Assembly (NCBI GenBank): GCA_014529385.2
Contig: CM043948.1
Span: 26,477,768 to 26,541,767 of the forward strand
Direction: 5' to 3'
DNA length: 64,000 bases
Origin: Adiantum capillus-veneris
Lineage: Eukaryota; Streptophyta; Polypodiopsida; Polypodiales; Pteridaceae
Shown here: positions 10,975 through 22,310 of the stretch, piece after piece
How the letters are laid out: each line of letters opens with the position of its first letter
Numbering within the stretch: position 1 is the first letter of the stretch
Position numbers and translations under genes: made by a program
Notes under the pieces: model-generated
What the model was told of the DNA's origin: nothing
What the model saw: the letters and a program-made list of their open reading frames with translations, nothing else
Databases searched by the model: none

Positions 10975-12970
10975 AAGAGTTCTCGTTTTATCTTCGGATC
11001 CAGATTTGACCTACGACTTGTGTATTTGGCGTTTTTTCTGTCCGTTTGACCTACGGCTTGCCATACACGCTCTTGACATTGCCTAAAGACTACCTAATTG
11101 ACTACGGATGGTTTCAGTAACCGTAGAATCAGTTTTCGAAGTCCGTTTGCGTTTTTTCGTAGAAAAACGTAATCGTATCTGATCAATCCCTTGTGTATTT
11201 GACGTTTCTTCTGTCCGTTTGACCAACGGCTTGCCATACACACTCTTGACATTGCTTTAAGACTACCTAATGGACTATGGATGGTTTCAATAGGCATAGA
11301 CGTCATTTCCAAAATCCGTTTGCGATTTTTGGTAGAAAAACGCAACCGGATTTGACCTACGGCTTGTGTATTTGGCGTTAATTCAAATCCATTGACCTAC
11401 GACTTGCCATACACGCTCTTAATATTGCTTTAAGACTACTTAATGGACTATGGATGGTTTCGGTAGGCATAGAAGCCATTTCCGAAGTCCGTTTGCGTTT
11501 TTCCGTAGAAAAACGCAACCAGATTTGACCTATGGCTTGTGTATTTGGTGTTTCTTCTATCCGTTTGACCTACGGCTTGCCATACGCGCTCTTGAAATTG
11601 CCTAAAGATTACCTAATGGACTATGGATGGTTTCAGTAGGCATAAAAGCCATTTCCAAAGTCCGTTTGCGTTTTTTCGTAGAAAAACGTAACCGGATTTG
11701 ACCTACGGCTTGTGTATTTGACGTTTCTTCTCTCCATTTAACCTACGGCTTACCATACACAGTATTGACATTTTCTTAAGACTACTTAATGGACTACGGA
11801 TGGTTTCGATAGGCGTAGAATCAGTTCTCGAAGTCCGTCTGCTTTTTTTCGTAGGAAAACGCAATCGGATTTGACCTATGGCTTGTGTATTTGGTGTTTC
11901 TTCTATCCGTTTGACCTACGACTTGCCATACGCGCTCTTGACATTGCTTTAAGACTACCTAATGGACTAGGGATGGTTTCAATAGGCATAGAAGTCATTT
12001 CCGAAATCCGTTTGCGTTTTTCCGTAGAAAAACGCAACCGAATTTGACCAATGGCTTGTGTATTTGGCGTTAATCCAAACCCATTGACCTACGGCTTGCC
12101 ATACACACTCTTGATATTGCTTTAAGACTACTTAATGAACTACGAATGGTTTCGGTAGGCATAAAGCCATTTCCGAAGTCCGTTTGCGTTTTTTCGTAGA
12201 AAAACGCAACCGGATTTGACCTACAGCTTGTGTATTTGGCGTTTCTTCTATCCGTTTGACCTACGGCTTGCCATACTCGCTCTTGACATTGCCTAAAGAC
12301 TACCTAATTGTCTACGGATGGTTTCAGTAGGCATGGAAGCCATTTCCGAAGTCCGTTTGCGTTTTTCCGTAGAAAAACGCAACCGGATTTGACCTACGGC
12401 TTGTGTATTTGACGTTTCTTCTGTCCGTTTAACCTATGGCTTGCCATACACAGTCTTGACATTGCCTTAAGACTACTTAATGGACTACGGATGGTTTTGA
12501 TAGGCGTAGAATTAGTTTCCGAAGTCCGTTTGCGTTTTTCCATAGAAAAACGCAATCGGATTTGACCTACGGCTTGTGTGTTTGGCGTTTCATCTATCCG
12601 TTTGACCTACGGCTTGCCATACGCGCTCTTGACATTTCCTAAAGACTACCTAATGGACTACCGATGGTTTCGGTAGGCATAGAATCAGTTTTCGAAGACC
12701 GTCTGCGTTTTTTTTTAGAAAAACGCAACCGGATTTGACCTACGGCTTGTGTATTGGACGTTTCTTCTGTCCGTTTGACCTATGGCTTGCCATACACGCT
12801 CTTGACATTGCCTTAAGACTACCTAATGGACTACGGCAGAGAAGCCATTTCCGAAGTCCGTTTGCGTTTTTCCATACAAAAACCCAACCAGACTTCAAAA
12901 ACGGCTTGTATTTTGGGCGTTTCTTCTATCCGTTTGACCTACGGCTTGTTATATGCCCCCGCCCAACCTT
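10975..12970. repeat. Tandem array of about 172-bp repeats, about 11 copies, each with a hairpin
   Basis: A unit of about 172 bp recurs with starts near 11350, 11522, 11695, 11870, 12043, 12215, 12388, 12560 and 12733, and degraded copies at both ends. Each unit holds GACCTACGGCTTG twice, a CTACGGATGGTTTC segment, and an inverted repeat TTGCGTTTTT-CCGTAG-AAAAACGCAA. The array lies between the transposase and the right end of the CACTA element. No coding is credible in it. Long internal repeat blocks are known in some CACTA families, but the function of this one is unknown. Confidence 0.88.
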
Positions 12971-13431
12971 TTTTGAGGAGGAAGCTTGTCTCTAAGAGAA
13001 ACGAAGACAATGTTGTTGCTCCCTAGAGAACTTTCATGTGTAAAGATGAGAGTTGAGCTTCCAATGTATTTTGAGCTGGTCAAATGAAGTCAGAGGCTGC
13101 ATCAGACGATCCAGGTCACTTTGGCTATAAATGCACAATGCCCGGTCAGACTACTGACCATGGAGGAGATTGATGAGGTCCGCCAGTGAGACAAATGCTG
13201 GATCTCCTATGATCTACCTATCCCAGCTAGCTATTTTAGCTGCTTAGTCCACACCCAGCAGTTTAGGATTCCATAATATTTTATTTTGTCATTTTGTCAT
13301 CTTGTTATTCTGACTTTGTATCAGTATACCACATTGTAACTTTCTGGTCTTATAGGTTACTTTGGCTTTTTGAAGAGTTAATATAACATTTCATTTCATT
13401 TCTTTCTTTAATTTTATTTTTAACGCAAACC

Positions 13432-13436
<5 letters not shown>

Positions 13437-13530
<94 letters not shown>

Positions 13531-13598
13531 TTAATTTCCTACGTATATTTTTCTCTCTATCTCTCTCTTTATTTTTCTACACACACACACACACACAC

Positions 13599-13680
<82 letters not shown>

Positions 13681-13741
13681 TTAATTTCCTACACGCACAC
13701 ACACTTCTCTCTTTCTCTCTCTCTCCTACACACACACACAC

Positions 13742-13783
<42 letters not shown>

Positions 13784-13798
13784 CACAAACACACACAC

Positions 13799-13864
<66 letters not shown>

Positions 13865-13880
13865 CACACACACACACGAT
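13437..13880. repeat. CT/AC microsatellite cluster
   Basis: Several (CT)n tracts (13437-13527, 13602-13680, 13742-13780, 13803-13861) alternate with (AC)n tracts near the right end of the CACTA element. Open frames on the minus strand here (arginine/glutamate repeats) are artefacts. Confidence 0.9.
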
Positions 13881-14027
13881 GTGGAGAGAGAGAGAGAAAG
13901 AGGGGTTGGGGGAAGACGGCCATAATACCTGCTGCGTAGGTTTCGGCCAAGATCTGAGAACGCATGCGTTGAGGGAAAAAATGGCCCCTGCGCGCGGGTT
14001 CGGCTTTTTTTTCCCCAAATTCTTAGC

Positions 14028-14205
14028 GTCGATATGTCCGTCGATATACGCATCGATATATGCGTGGAAAACTTTACCTTTCTACGCTAATATCCACGGG
14101 CATATCGACGCACATATGGACGGAGTGTAAGAACGCTGATATGGACGTGGAAAGGCACGGGCGTCGATATATAGGGCGTCGATAACTTTGGCTTATGTTG
14201 TAGTG
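14028..14205. repeat. CACTA right subterminal repeats and terminal inverted repeat
   Basis: Repeats of CGTCGATAT and related GATATGGACG motifs occupy about 150 bp and mirror those at the left end. The terminal inverted repeat is 14193-14205 (TTATGTTGTAGTG). Confidence 0.8.
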
Positions 14206-14208
14206 AAG

Positions 14209-15027
14209 GCTATCACTTATGCTGCTTAAATTCCATTGGTGAAATTGGGAAAGGTCCAATGGGATGTGAGCATGAGCAAATAGCAAGAGGGGTCGACCAA
14301 GAGAGAGAGGGGGCTGATTTTTCAAAGGCATGATTCCACACATACTCACACTAGATCATGTGTCAAGCAAGAATATTCTCTCTCTCCTTCTCAAGCTTTA
14401 ATGGAAATCTTATCACCTACTCCAAGCTTGTAAGAAGGGAGGCCTACACCTACAACTCTTGGCTTTGTGATGCAAATCCAACCAAGAGCCAAGCTTCAAT
14501 GCATGCTCATCTCCTCTACCATGCTAATTACTAAGCTATGCTATGCTAGTATGAGTGATTATGTGAGGAGATGTATATCTTTCTCGTAAGACTACTCCTT
14601 CTTCCTCTCAATCTACTCCCATACCCCGCTAGCTCTCACCATCTTCGAAGGTGTGTGAGGTCTTGGGTCTGAGACCGTGAGGGAATTGATGTCGTATTTT
14701 ATAAGTTTTTTTCTTAGTGCTTGAAGCTTCCATCTTCATTGCACTAGCTAGTATTGAAGGAACACAAAGAATTGTATTGTAAAATGTCTCTCTTGATGGG
14801 AGAAACCTATAATACAAAGCCTTTTGGAGGGGGGACTGGCTCCGTGTAAATCCGGTCCTCAACTGTTGTCAATAGCTTAATTTCTCTCTCTTTTGAAGTA
14901 TTGTTCATGCTATCTAACTAGGTGTTATGCTTTTTGTTGCTCTCTCCACCCAAGCACTCTTGTTATGCTCATTAGGAATCTATTTTAATGAAATGCTCAA
15001 TATGTTCATGCTAATTTCTGCTACACA
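14209..15027 (+). repeat. 3' LTR of gypsy copy A, right part
   Basis: Continues the LTR begun at 5285 after the CACTA insertion; it aligns to copy B from about 33268 to 33990 and then to 49919-50011, on the far side of element D. It holds the intact site (TGCTTTTTGTTGCTC, about 14929-14943) that element D used in copy B. The exact LTR end is uncertain. It may be TGCTACACA at 15027, because a further 20 bp or so is also shared with copy B. Confidence 0.75.
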
Positions 15028-15353
15028 CAAGCTACTAGGCCATTAAAGGATACATCTATTATCTTGGTTGAGAAGGACTTAGTTCAAGGTACACCATTGG
15101 GAACTACAGCCTTAATAATGGAGCCTCTCGGGGCTTGCCTTTGGATTAACCACTATTGAGCTACGAGCAAGCTTAACAGGAACCATAATCAATCAAGAAC
15201 TGTTAGACCCTCTCCACTAGTCTTTGCAATCAAAAGTGTCTAAACCATGGGTGTGGCTGCTTGAAAACTGATTTTCAAAGGTAAAAAAGAGTAGCGACTA
15301 ACGTTTTTGAGGGTACCAAAACACAAAGTAATCTATACATAAGTTTAATTAGC

Positions 15354-15656
15354 ATGGCTGACAATAATCAAAAGAGTAGAATAAAAATTGATAACTTCGA
15401 TTTTTCACATGAAGGTGCTAATGATGATTCCTCCATGTTTGTTAATTATCTTGTTACTAGGTTGCATCAAGCTATAAGAAACCCTTCTTTGGAAGCCGAA
15501 GCTACCGAACAACTTCGTGCATATGGGATTTCCCTTCCTCTCCAAGAGGAGAGAGAGCTTAGGAGGCCTCTTGATGAGACTCCCAAAAGAAGACTCTCTC
15601 CCATAAGAGAGGAGGAATCCAAAGAACGAGAAAATAAAATCCCTAAGTTCCTCTGA
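15354..15656 (+). pseudogene. Gag-like N-terminal fragment
   Basis: A 100-codon open frame starts MADNNQKSRIKIDNFDF. A one-base shift near its end continues as SSEDVAPRRRRWKRGN, an arginine-rich stretch that resembles the region before the capsid domain in some plant Ty3/gypsy gags. Nothing gag-like follows after about 15700. It could be the gag start of the same family as copy A, which would put it downstream of a 3' LTR in permuted order, or a piece of another element. No motif fixes the family. Confidence 0.35.
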
Positions 15657-15948
15657 AGATGTGGCTCCACGAAGACGGCGGTGGAAGAGGGGGAATGCAC
15701 TATGAAAATATCTAAGTGTTTACCATGTTGTTTTACCGCGTTTTGTAGAGAGAAGGTCCAAACTCAGCTGAACAAAGGAAGAGAGAGGAGGGAAGGGGGG
15801 GGGGGAGAGGGTTTCTATTTAAAATATTACCACGAGCTTTTCCACATTTATTACCGCGTTTATTATCTCAGATTTTACTGGTTATATTACTGCGTTTATT
15901 TCCGACAAAAAAAAATAGCACCTAAACTTTCAAATTCTGGCTTAAACC

Positions 15949-15949
<1 letters not shown>

Positions 15950-15981
<32 letters not shown>
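15950..15981 (+). repeat. Poly-C run (32 bp)
   Basis: Thirty-two consecutive C, near the point where leader-like sequence of element C begins (GAGCATACCACTAG at about 15996). It may mark a junction. Such a run is also prone to sequencing error in length. Confidence 0.8.
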
Positions 15982-15989
15982 TTTGTTTG

Positions 15990-16887
15990 ACCAACCGAGC
16001 ATACCACTAGTTTTAGCATGTTATATCAAGCCCACAAATCAAATTTGGTAAGATTTGGATCATTGGATTGAAAATTGTGGCAAAATTTGCAAAGTCAGTC
16101 CGTAGACACAAAACTGTTGACTATTTGAACAAGAAGTATCTAAACTTGATGAAACTTGGCTAGGGAGCTTAAGTTGAGCTGCTTAACCATTATGTGCCAA
16201 GATTGTGACAAAAACTTGCATAAAAATAGCAGGAGTAAATAATCAAGATTATTTACATCTGCTAGAAAATTGGACATTTTTGCACATTTGAGTATATCAC
16301 AAGGTCAAGCATATCAAGTAGACCACACAAATCAAATTTGGTGAAATTTGAATCACAAAAGTGAGACTTAAGCCAGATTCTCAAAAATTGAGTCTACGGA
16401 CACGAAGCAGTTGATAACTTGGACAAATTTTGTTCAAACTAAGTGAAACTTGTCCAGGGACCTTAACAAGTTGATTACTTGGCAAAACAAGCCAAAAAGT
16501 GTAAAAATTTGAGAAAAGCAAATAATCGGTGATTATTTACTTCTGACACACAGAGATAGAATTTTGGACTTTTGAGCTTGTACTGTGTTAGAACAACATA
16601 ATACAAGACCACCAGTCAATTTTGGGTTCAATCGGATCCAAATTAGTACATGTTCACTCAGACTCTAGGTTGCAGATTAGTCCTTTGGCTTTTTGTAAAA
16701 GTAGAATGTGAAAGTCTCAATTGCTGACTTACTTAGCTCAAATTGAAGTGATATACATAGACCATTGACAATAGTTAGCAAAAAAGTGTACAGTCGTTGT
16801 GAAAGAATAATTAACTTGATTAACACTAATATAGGAATTAGGTTACAGACAAGGAATTGAAAGCTTGACAGGAGTTGCAATCGAGTC
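15990..16887 (+). other. Leader (5' untranslated) region of gypsy element C, with two palindromes
   Basis: Non-coding sequence that shares phrases with the leader of element D (for example GAGCATACCACT). It has an internal repeat of about 290 bp: CACAAATCAAATTTGG occurs at 16033 and 16325, and a GTAGACACAAAACTGTTGA-like segment recurs about 294 bp later. Each unit holds a palindrome: GTAAATAATC-AA-GATTATTTAC at 16235-16256, and AAATAATC-GGT-GATTATTT at 16520-16538, 285 bp apart. A weak third inverted repeat lies near 16806-16828. No 5' LTR or primer-binding site for C was found to the left. The leader is cut at 16887 by a TR-GAG element and continues at 19666. Confidence 0.55.
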
Positions 16888-17245
<358 letters not shown>

Positions 17246-18159
17246 TGGTATCAGAGCCGAAGTGTGTTACTCCACTTGACATGAGAGATCTTCCAGACTT
17301 AAGAGTTTGCTTCTCTGAGCGGGATTTTCAATCTGCTTCTGATCAGTAGATGTGTACGTAGGGGTTCATTCTGCTCTGCAGGCACACACACACACACCTC
17401 ATTTCAAGGTTCGTTGGCAGCAATTCACACTCATTGCAAGGTTCGTTGGCCCCTCTGCATGCATCTAGGTGCCCTCCTCTCTCTTTGGGTTTTCTGCTTC
17501 GCACCCCTTTTGCCTATCGAAGAAGCAATTCTTAGTTGCAGTTGCTAACTACCACCCATTCCTCTGCTTCATATTTCAAGGTTCTTCCCCGGACCCTTCA
17601 TCCTCTGTGTATTTAGCTGTGCTATGGCACCCTGCGACGCAACCAACAGGGTAAGGAAGCACGCCTCCTAATTGTAGTAGCAAGGATTTGTGCTGCAGTG
17701 GCTGGTTTCAGTTGGCCTGCACGGGCGGCTACACCCAACCCTTAAATCCCATCACAGAGTGGGTATGCAGCTATGGCAAAGATCGGGTCGTTGGAAACGC
17801 GCCAGTGATTGCTTTCTCAGGTGCCTTGACCTCACGGGCGGTGCAAGGGGCTGAGCATCTGGTGGTGGTGGTGGTGGCGGTCTCATGAGGCAAGCCTTGC
17901 AAGAGCAAATCAAGACAATAAACCACTTCTTTGTGCCGGCATCTGCAGAGGCGGTGATTTGAGTCTTGTGCTGGAGGACTAGCCTCGGAAGAGGACTTTG
18001 GGGACTTTGGAGGACTAGCCTCGGAAGAGGACTTTGGGGAGGCGCAGCAGGTGGTCGTCAGGCGGAATAGCGGGTAGCCCTTGGCGTAGGCGGACAATAC
18101 GATGAGGTGAGCACGCTCTTACATTTTTAAGGAGAAATTTCACGCAAGAACAAGTTCAC

Positions 18160-19032
18160 ATGCAAGCCATGGACAATCCACGCACCTCTAACCTCACTAA
18201 CATTGAAAAATTTGATGGGGTAAATTTTACGCACTGGCAAACTAAAACGCAGCTTGTCCTCATGCATCACAAAGTGTGGCGTCTAGTTAAGGGGCGTGAG
18301 CCTAAACGCGAGGGTCATGAATCAAGTCCACAAGTAATATCATGGAATGATAAAAACGATCACGCACTTGCAATCATAGGTCTTGGTCTTGGAGATAACT
18401 ACATTCATCACCTTAACCTTGAATCAACCGCAGATGTAGTATGGACCAATTTAATTAATGAATTTGGCACCGACTTGAACAACTCAATTCTCTTTCTCAA
18501 GAAACACTTCTACAAAATGAATGTTTCCAATGCACCATCGCTCAAGGAACATTTAAATTCCATTAGCATCTTAATTCAACAACTCTCAGCACAGAAATGT
18601 CCCCCTGACGACAACAACAAGAAAGTTGTTCTTCTCAATAGTTTAGAAGATCATCCAGAATATGCTGAAGTTTTAGGCGGTCTTTGCACAGCACGGGAAA
18701 TGCGCTATGAAGAAGTAGTAGCACACACTCTTGACCATGAGTGCCGACGTTTACAATCTCAAATAGGGGAAAGGATCATGGTTGCACGGGTTCGCTCCAC
18801 TAGAACCTCTTCTTCAAGATCCTTTTCCTCAACACTCCATTGTACCTATTGCAAAAAAACAAGTCACACTGCTAACCATTGCTTCAAACGGCTAGATGAT
18901 CTTGATGCCAAAGATAGTGCCAACTTTGTCAAAGTTCACTCCGACGAAGAAGAAGATCCTCCATCTGAGGAAGCTCACATGGCTCACCTTTCCATTGAGG
19001 ATGATCTTGGCCCCGACTCTTGGGCCTTCTAA
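18160..19032 (+). CDS. Gag protein of the TR-GAG element, intact
   Basis: An uninterrupted 290-codon frame. The first 200 residues have the copia-type gag (UBN2-like) layout: KFDGVNFTHWQTKTQLVL near residues 17-34, then WNDKNDHALAIIGLGLGDN and WTNLINEFG. After a basic serine-rich linker there is a canonical CCHC zinc knuckle, C228-x2-C231-x4-H236-x4-C241 (CTYCKKTSHTANHC). The tail is acidic and ends LGPDSWAF, just where a protease would begin in a full copia polyprotein. Gag would form particles and bind element RNA in the cytoplasm. The initiator could be codon 1 or Met4. It is the only retroelement gag in the window that is clearly open from end to end. Confidence 0.85.
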   Translation: MQAMDNPRTSNLTNIEKFDGVNFTHWQTKTQLVLMHHKVWRLVKGREPKREGHESSPQVISWNDKNDHALAIIGLGLGDNYIHHLNLESTADVVWTNLINEFGTDLNNSILFLKKHFYKMNVSNAPSLKEHLNSISILIQQLSAQKCPPDDNNKKVVLLNSLEDHPEYAEVLGGLCTAREMRYEEVVAHTLDHECRRLQSQIGERIMVARVRSTRTSSSRSFSSTLHCTYCKKTSHTANHCFKRLDDLDAKDSANFVKVHSDEEEDPPSEEAHMAHLSIEDDLGPDSWAF

Positions 19033-19382
19033 ATTACCCTTCCTATGTTTTGTAATAATGGGTTCTCTGCCCGGAGTAGTACTCCAAAAATGTGACTATC
19101 TATCTTTCTTTGTGTGTTCTTTGTCATTGTGTGTTTATCTAGCCTTGAGAGTGTGTCTTCCACATCAGCTCTTATCCTTGTACCCCAGCTTGGCTCAAGG
19201 GGGGATGTCTTATGAGCAAGCCTTTTTTGTTTTAATGGTCAAGCCCTTGTATCATGCCTGCCATGAGAGTGTAGGTGCTTGCAGTTCCATGACATGTGAG
19301 TTCTTGGGATGCAGCTTCGAGTCCATACCAAATTACCTTATGCTTGTCTCTTAGCTTTCCACCTTCGCTCCGAGGGGGGATT

Positions 19383-19660
19383 TGTTGAATATATACGGAG
19401 CTACAGTGTGTGAAACCTCCCTATCTTCATATCTCCTCTTCTATGGCCAATAAGCATGCCTATGTGGCCTCCTCCCCTTCACGTAATTTATAGCCACACT
19501 TTATGCTTTCTCCATTTCCTTTATATTCCCCACTTGTAAACCTTTTGATTTCAAGCTAATCAAGCTAATGTTAGATACATATACTATTTTGTCTCTCTCT
19601 CTCTCTAGCTTTGGCTATGGAACATTTCCCTCCTTAGCATTGCAATCTTTACATCCAATA
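19383..19660 (+). repeat. 3' LTR of the TR-GAG element
   Basis: Starts TGTTGAATATATACGG after a purine-rich tract (CCGAGGGGGGATT) and matches the 5' LTR closely apart from the shorter CT tract. It ends at 19660 and is followed by the GAGTC duplication. Confidence 0.88.
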
Positions 19661-19732
19661 GAGTCAAGTGTAAGAAACTGATAACAAGTAAATCCGACAG
19701 TAAGTACTCTATCCAGGGCTTCACAAGTCTAT

Positions 19733-22310
19733 ATGAACCTTAGATCTGGTCATATACTAGCAAACCAAGGCATATTTGGAGAGACTGCTAGTAGAGTATC
19801 TACCAAAGAGAGTGTGAATCAAGGCGATCACTTGGACACTATCTTTGAAGAAGTCTCATACACTTTTCAAAATCAACATCTGAAATGTCTTCCTATCGAC
19901 TCATTCAGGAACCAAAATGACAGTGCGATATAAGCACATACTCACAATTTAGAAGACTAATGTCTATGGAGCTCAGGTTTACCCGTATCCTAATGAAGAG
20001 TATGCCATTCGCATTGATGACCATGACATAGAGTTTGAAGAGGAAATCAAGGCAAACAAACAAGGAAAAATGTATATGGATAAAAACAGAACTCAATATT
20101 TGCAAGTTGAAAACCCTGATGTGACAAATGGGGGTTAGAAGTAAATACCATAATTCTAGATATGGCAGCAAAAGAAGGACCACCGACTTTAGAATTCGAG
20201 GGATACAATCAAGTTTATTTGAAGCCTTTGAAACGGCTTAGCACGGATAATCCTAGGATCGGAGTCTATTGTTGGGAGGATAGAAACGTCAAAGATCTTC
20301 TATGGACTTCTCATGCCAAATCAAGATAGTTAACACTCCATGAAGATCATCTATATCTTCAAAATCAAAGAGAAGGGTTCAACAGATCTACCAACCTACC
20401 TATTTAGGGATTGTTATAATAATAACTTTGTTATGATGAGTCCTGAGGAGGTAGAACAAACCAAATACCAAGGGTACTCCATAAGAGATTGGACATTGGG
20501 CCAAGGACCAGAAACTATTCCAAGATAGGAACTTTGCGAGAGATCTTTTGGGAGAAATGTTAAAAAACCCGGGCCTACCTCATCACAAAGAAAACCGCGT
20601 GACACTAAAGCCAGTCCAGGGCTACATGAGTCACTATTTCCAATAGACTGGTTTGAAGGACTCGGAACAGGATCAATTGCCAGGAGACCAGGAATTAAGC
20701 CAAATAGACAAGTCAGACCAGCTGATTTTCAAAAATGGGTCAAAAAATATAGTGGACATGGGGATCTATATGACCACTTAGCAAGCTTTAAGCAAGTGCT
20801 AAGAGCAGAATCCATACTCAATTTGAGGGATTTGGAATGACATTAGAAGGAAAAGCACTAAAATGGTTCCAAAACATTCTACCAAGGTCAATTATGGACT
20901 TAAATACATTGGCTCAAGGATTGCATGTCCAAAACGTGGATCAAACATAATACGGTAGCTCAAATCTATAGCTTCAAACAGAAACAAGGTGAGGATGATA
21001 GGGATTGTGCAACTAGAATCAAGAAAAACAAATTCAAGCAATACTTTGCAAGATGCCCAGAACTAGAAATGCCTACAGAAGAAAGATTAGTATCATTGTT
21101 TCTAGAGGGACTGCTAAACAAAGAACTTCATGCTATATTATATAGAAGGAAACATATGACCCTAGAAGAGTGTGTGTCATATGCTATTGACTTGGGAGAC
21201 AATTGTGATATTTTAAATGAAGAAGATGTCCCTAAGGATAATCAAAGTGAGAAAACAGCATCCACCAAACCAGCACAAGTGGGAACGGCTGTTGCAGCAC
21301 CGCTTACAACCATAGAAGACATGCTCAAAAGGATGAGTGAAATGATGAATAACGTGCAAAAACCACCTATGAGGGGACCAGGGCAAGGGATACCTCAATA
21401 GGAACAACCAATTAGGGTGCAAAAATGGTGTGCAATAGAGGGTAAATGGACCAACCATGAGACCAATGAGTGCTATTACCGACCAAAGTATGATGGAAAT
21501 GTTCAATATGTGCCTATGAGGCCACAAGGACAACCCACGTACATATATAAGCCTAATATGACCCCAGCTCAAAGACCTCCAATGGATATGGAATTACCTC
21601 AACCCGTGTTGGGTCAACAACCTCCATATCTTGGACATAATGCAGTGCCTGTAAAGTACATGCATTCTGAGGGAACCATAGATGAGCAAGCACTTGTGCC
21701 TATTACAACACCAGAGCTTGCACTGATGTACTATGTAGCTAATCAAGGTGTTAGACCTCCGATGGTAAGCCAAGAACTCAAAACTGTCATAACTATGGTG
21801 CAGATGATCACTGGAAAAATGAATGCCCAGAGCCTGACAAGAACATTATGCAAGTTGAAGCTTTTTTTATACAATGTTGCAAAAAGGGCGAACACTTCCT
21901 TGAAGATTGTCCAAGAAATCCTTTAAACTAGGGTAAAACAGTAGTAAACATAGTCCAAGTGATACCTGGTAGCTCATCGGAGAGTGAACCTATTGTTCCA
22001 ATCAAGGTAATCACCAGAGCCCAAGCTAAGAAAAAGAAAGATAACTTCTCTGATGATTCACACAATACTAAAGTTTCCTCTCAAAAGACCAAGAGAAGAA
22101 GAAGCCAAAGGTACGAGATAAGAAAACAGAAACAAAGGGCTGAAATCGAGGAGAAAGCCAAGAAACTATTCCAAGAAAAAGTGAAAGAAATTGGAAGTGA
22201 AATCAAGGAAACCAAGGTGAAATCTGGAAGATCAATTTTGGTAGACAAAATTTTTGAGCCAATCAATGTAGCCTTGGAAGTTTACTAAGCGGGACTTAAC
22301 ATTAGGAAAA
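19733..22310 (+). pseudogene. Gag of Tat/Athila-like gypsy element C, degenerate
   Basis: Several broken frames line up in order with the gag of element D (37355-39590). Matching points are KPLKRLSTDNPRIGVYCWED (about 20222-20281), KWVKKYSGHGDLYDHLASFK (about 20733-20790, D has KWVNKKYSGDEDPRDHVAAF), a capsid-like stretch at 20925-21400 (MPTEERLVSLFLEGLLNKEL), WCAIEGKWTNHETNECYY (21424-21480, D has WCEIERKWTNHTGEECYY), and ITRAQAKKKKDN (about 22010). The last recognisable match is SGRSILVDKIFEPINVALE at 22223-22285. Gag would package element RNA. Several stop codons and shifts make it non-functional. It stops at a non-coding insertion and resumes near 28030. Confidence 0.75.

Larger units (their letters stand above)
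6054..14205. mobile_element. Complete CACTA (EnSpm) DNA transposon
   Basis: The element begins CACTACAATAAAA at 6054 and ends TTATGTTGTAGTG at 14205, whose reverse complement is CACTACAACATAA. AAG lies on both sides (6051-6053 and 14206-14208), the 3-bp target duplication typical of CACTA elements. It sits inside the 3' LTR of gypsy copy A; copy B has the unoccupied site TGTCACAAGGCTAGC at about 33261-33275. Inside, minus-strand genes encode a Transposase_21/DUF4218/DUF4216 transposase and a second protein, followed by a long tandem-repeat block and CT microsatellites. Both ends carry many CGATAT-containing subterminal motifs. The transposase frames are broken, so this copy is probably not autonomous, but the ends look intact. 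Confidence 0.93.

Noticed and set aside
13689-14053. Arg-Glu repeat proteins on the minus strand
   Set aside because: Translation of CT/AC microsatellites in the CACTA element.
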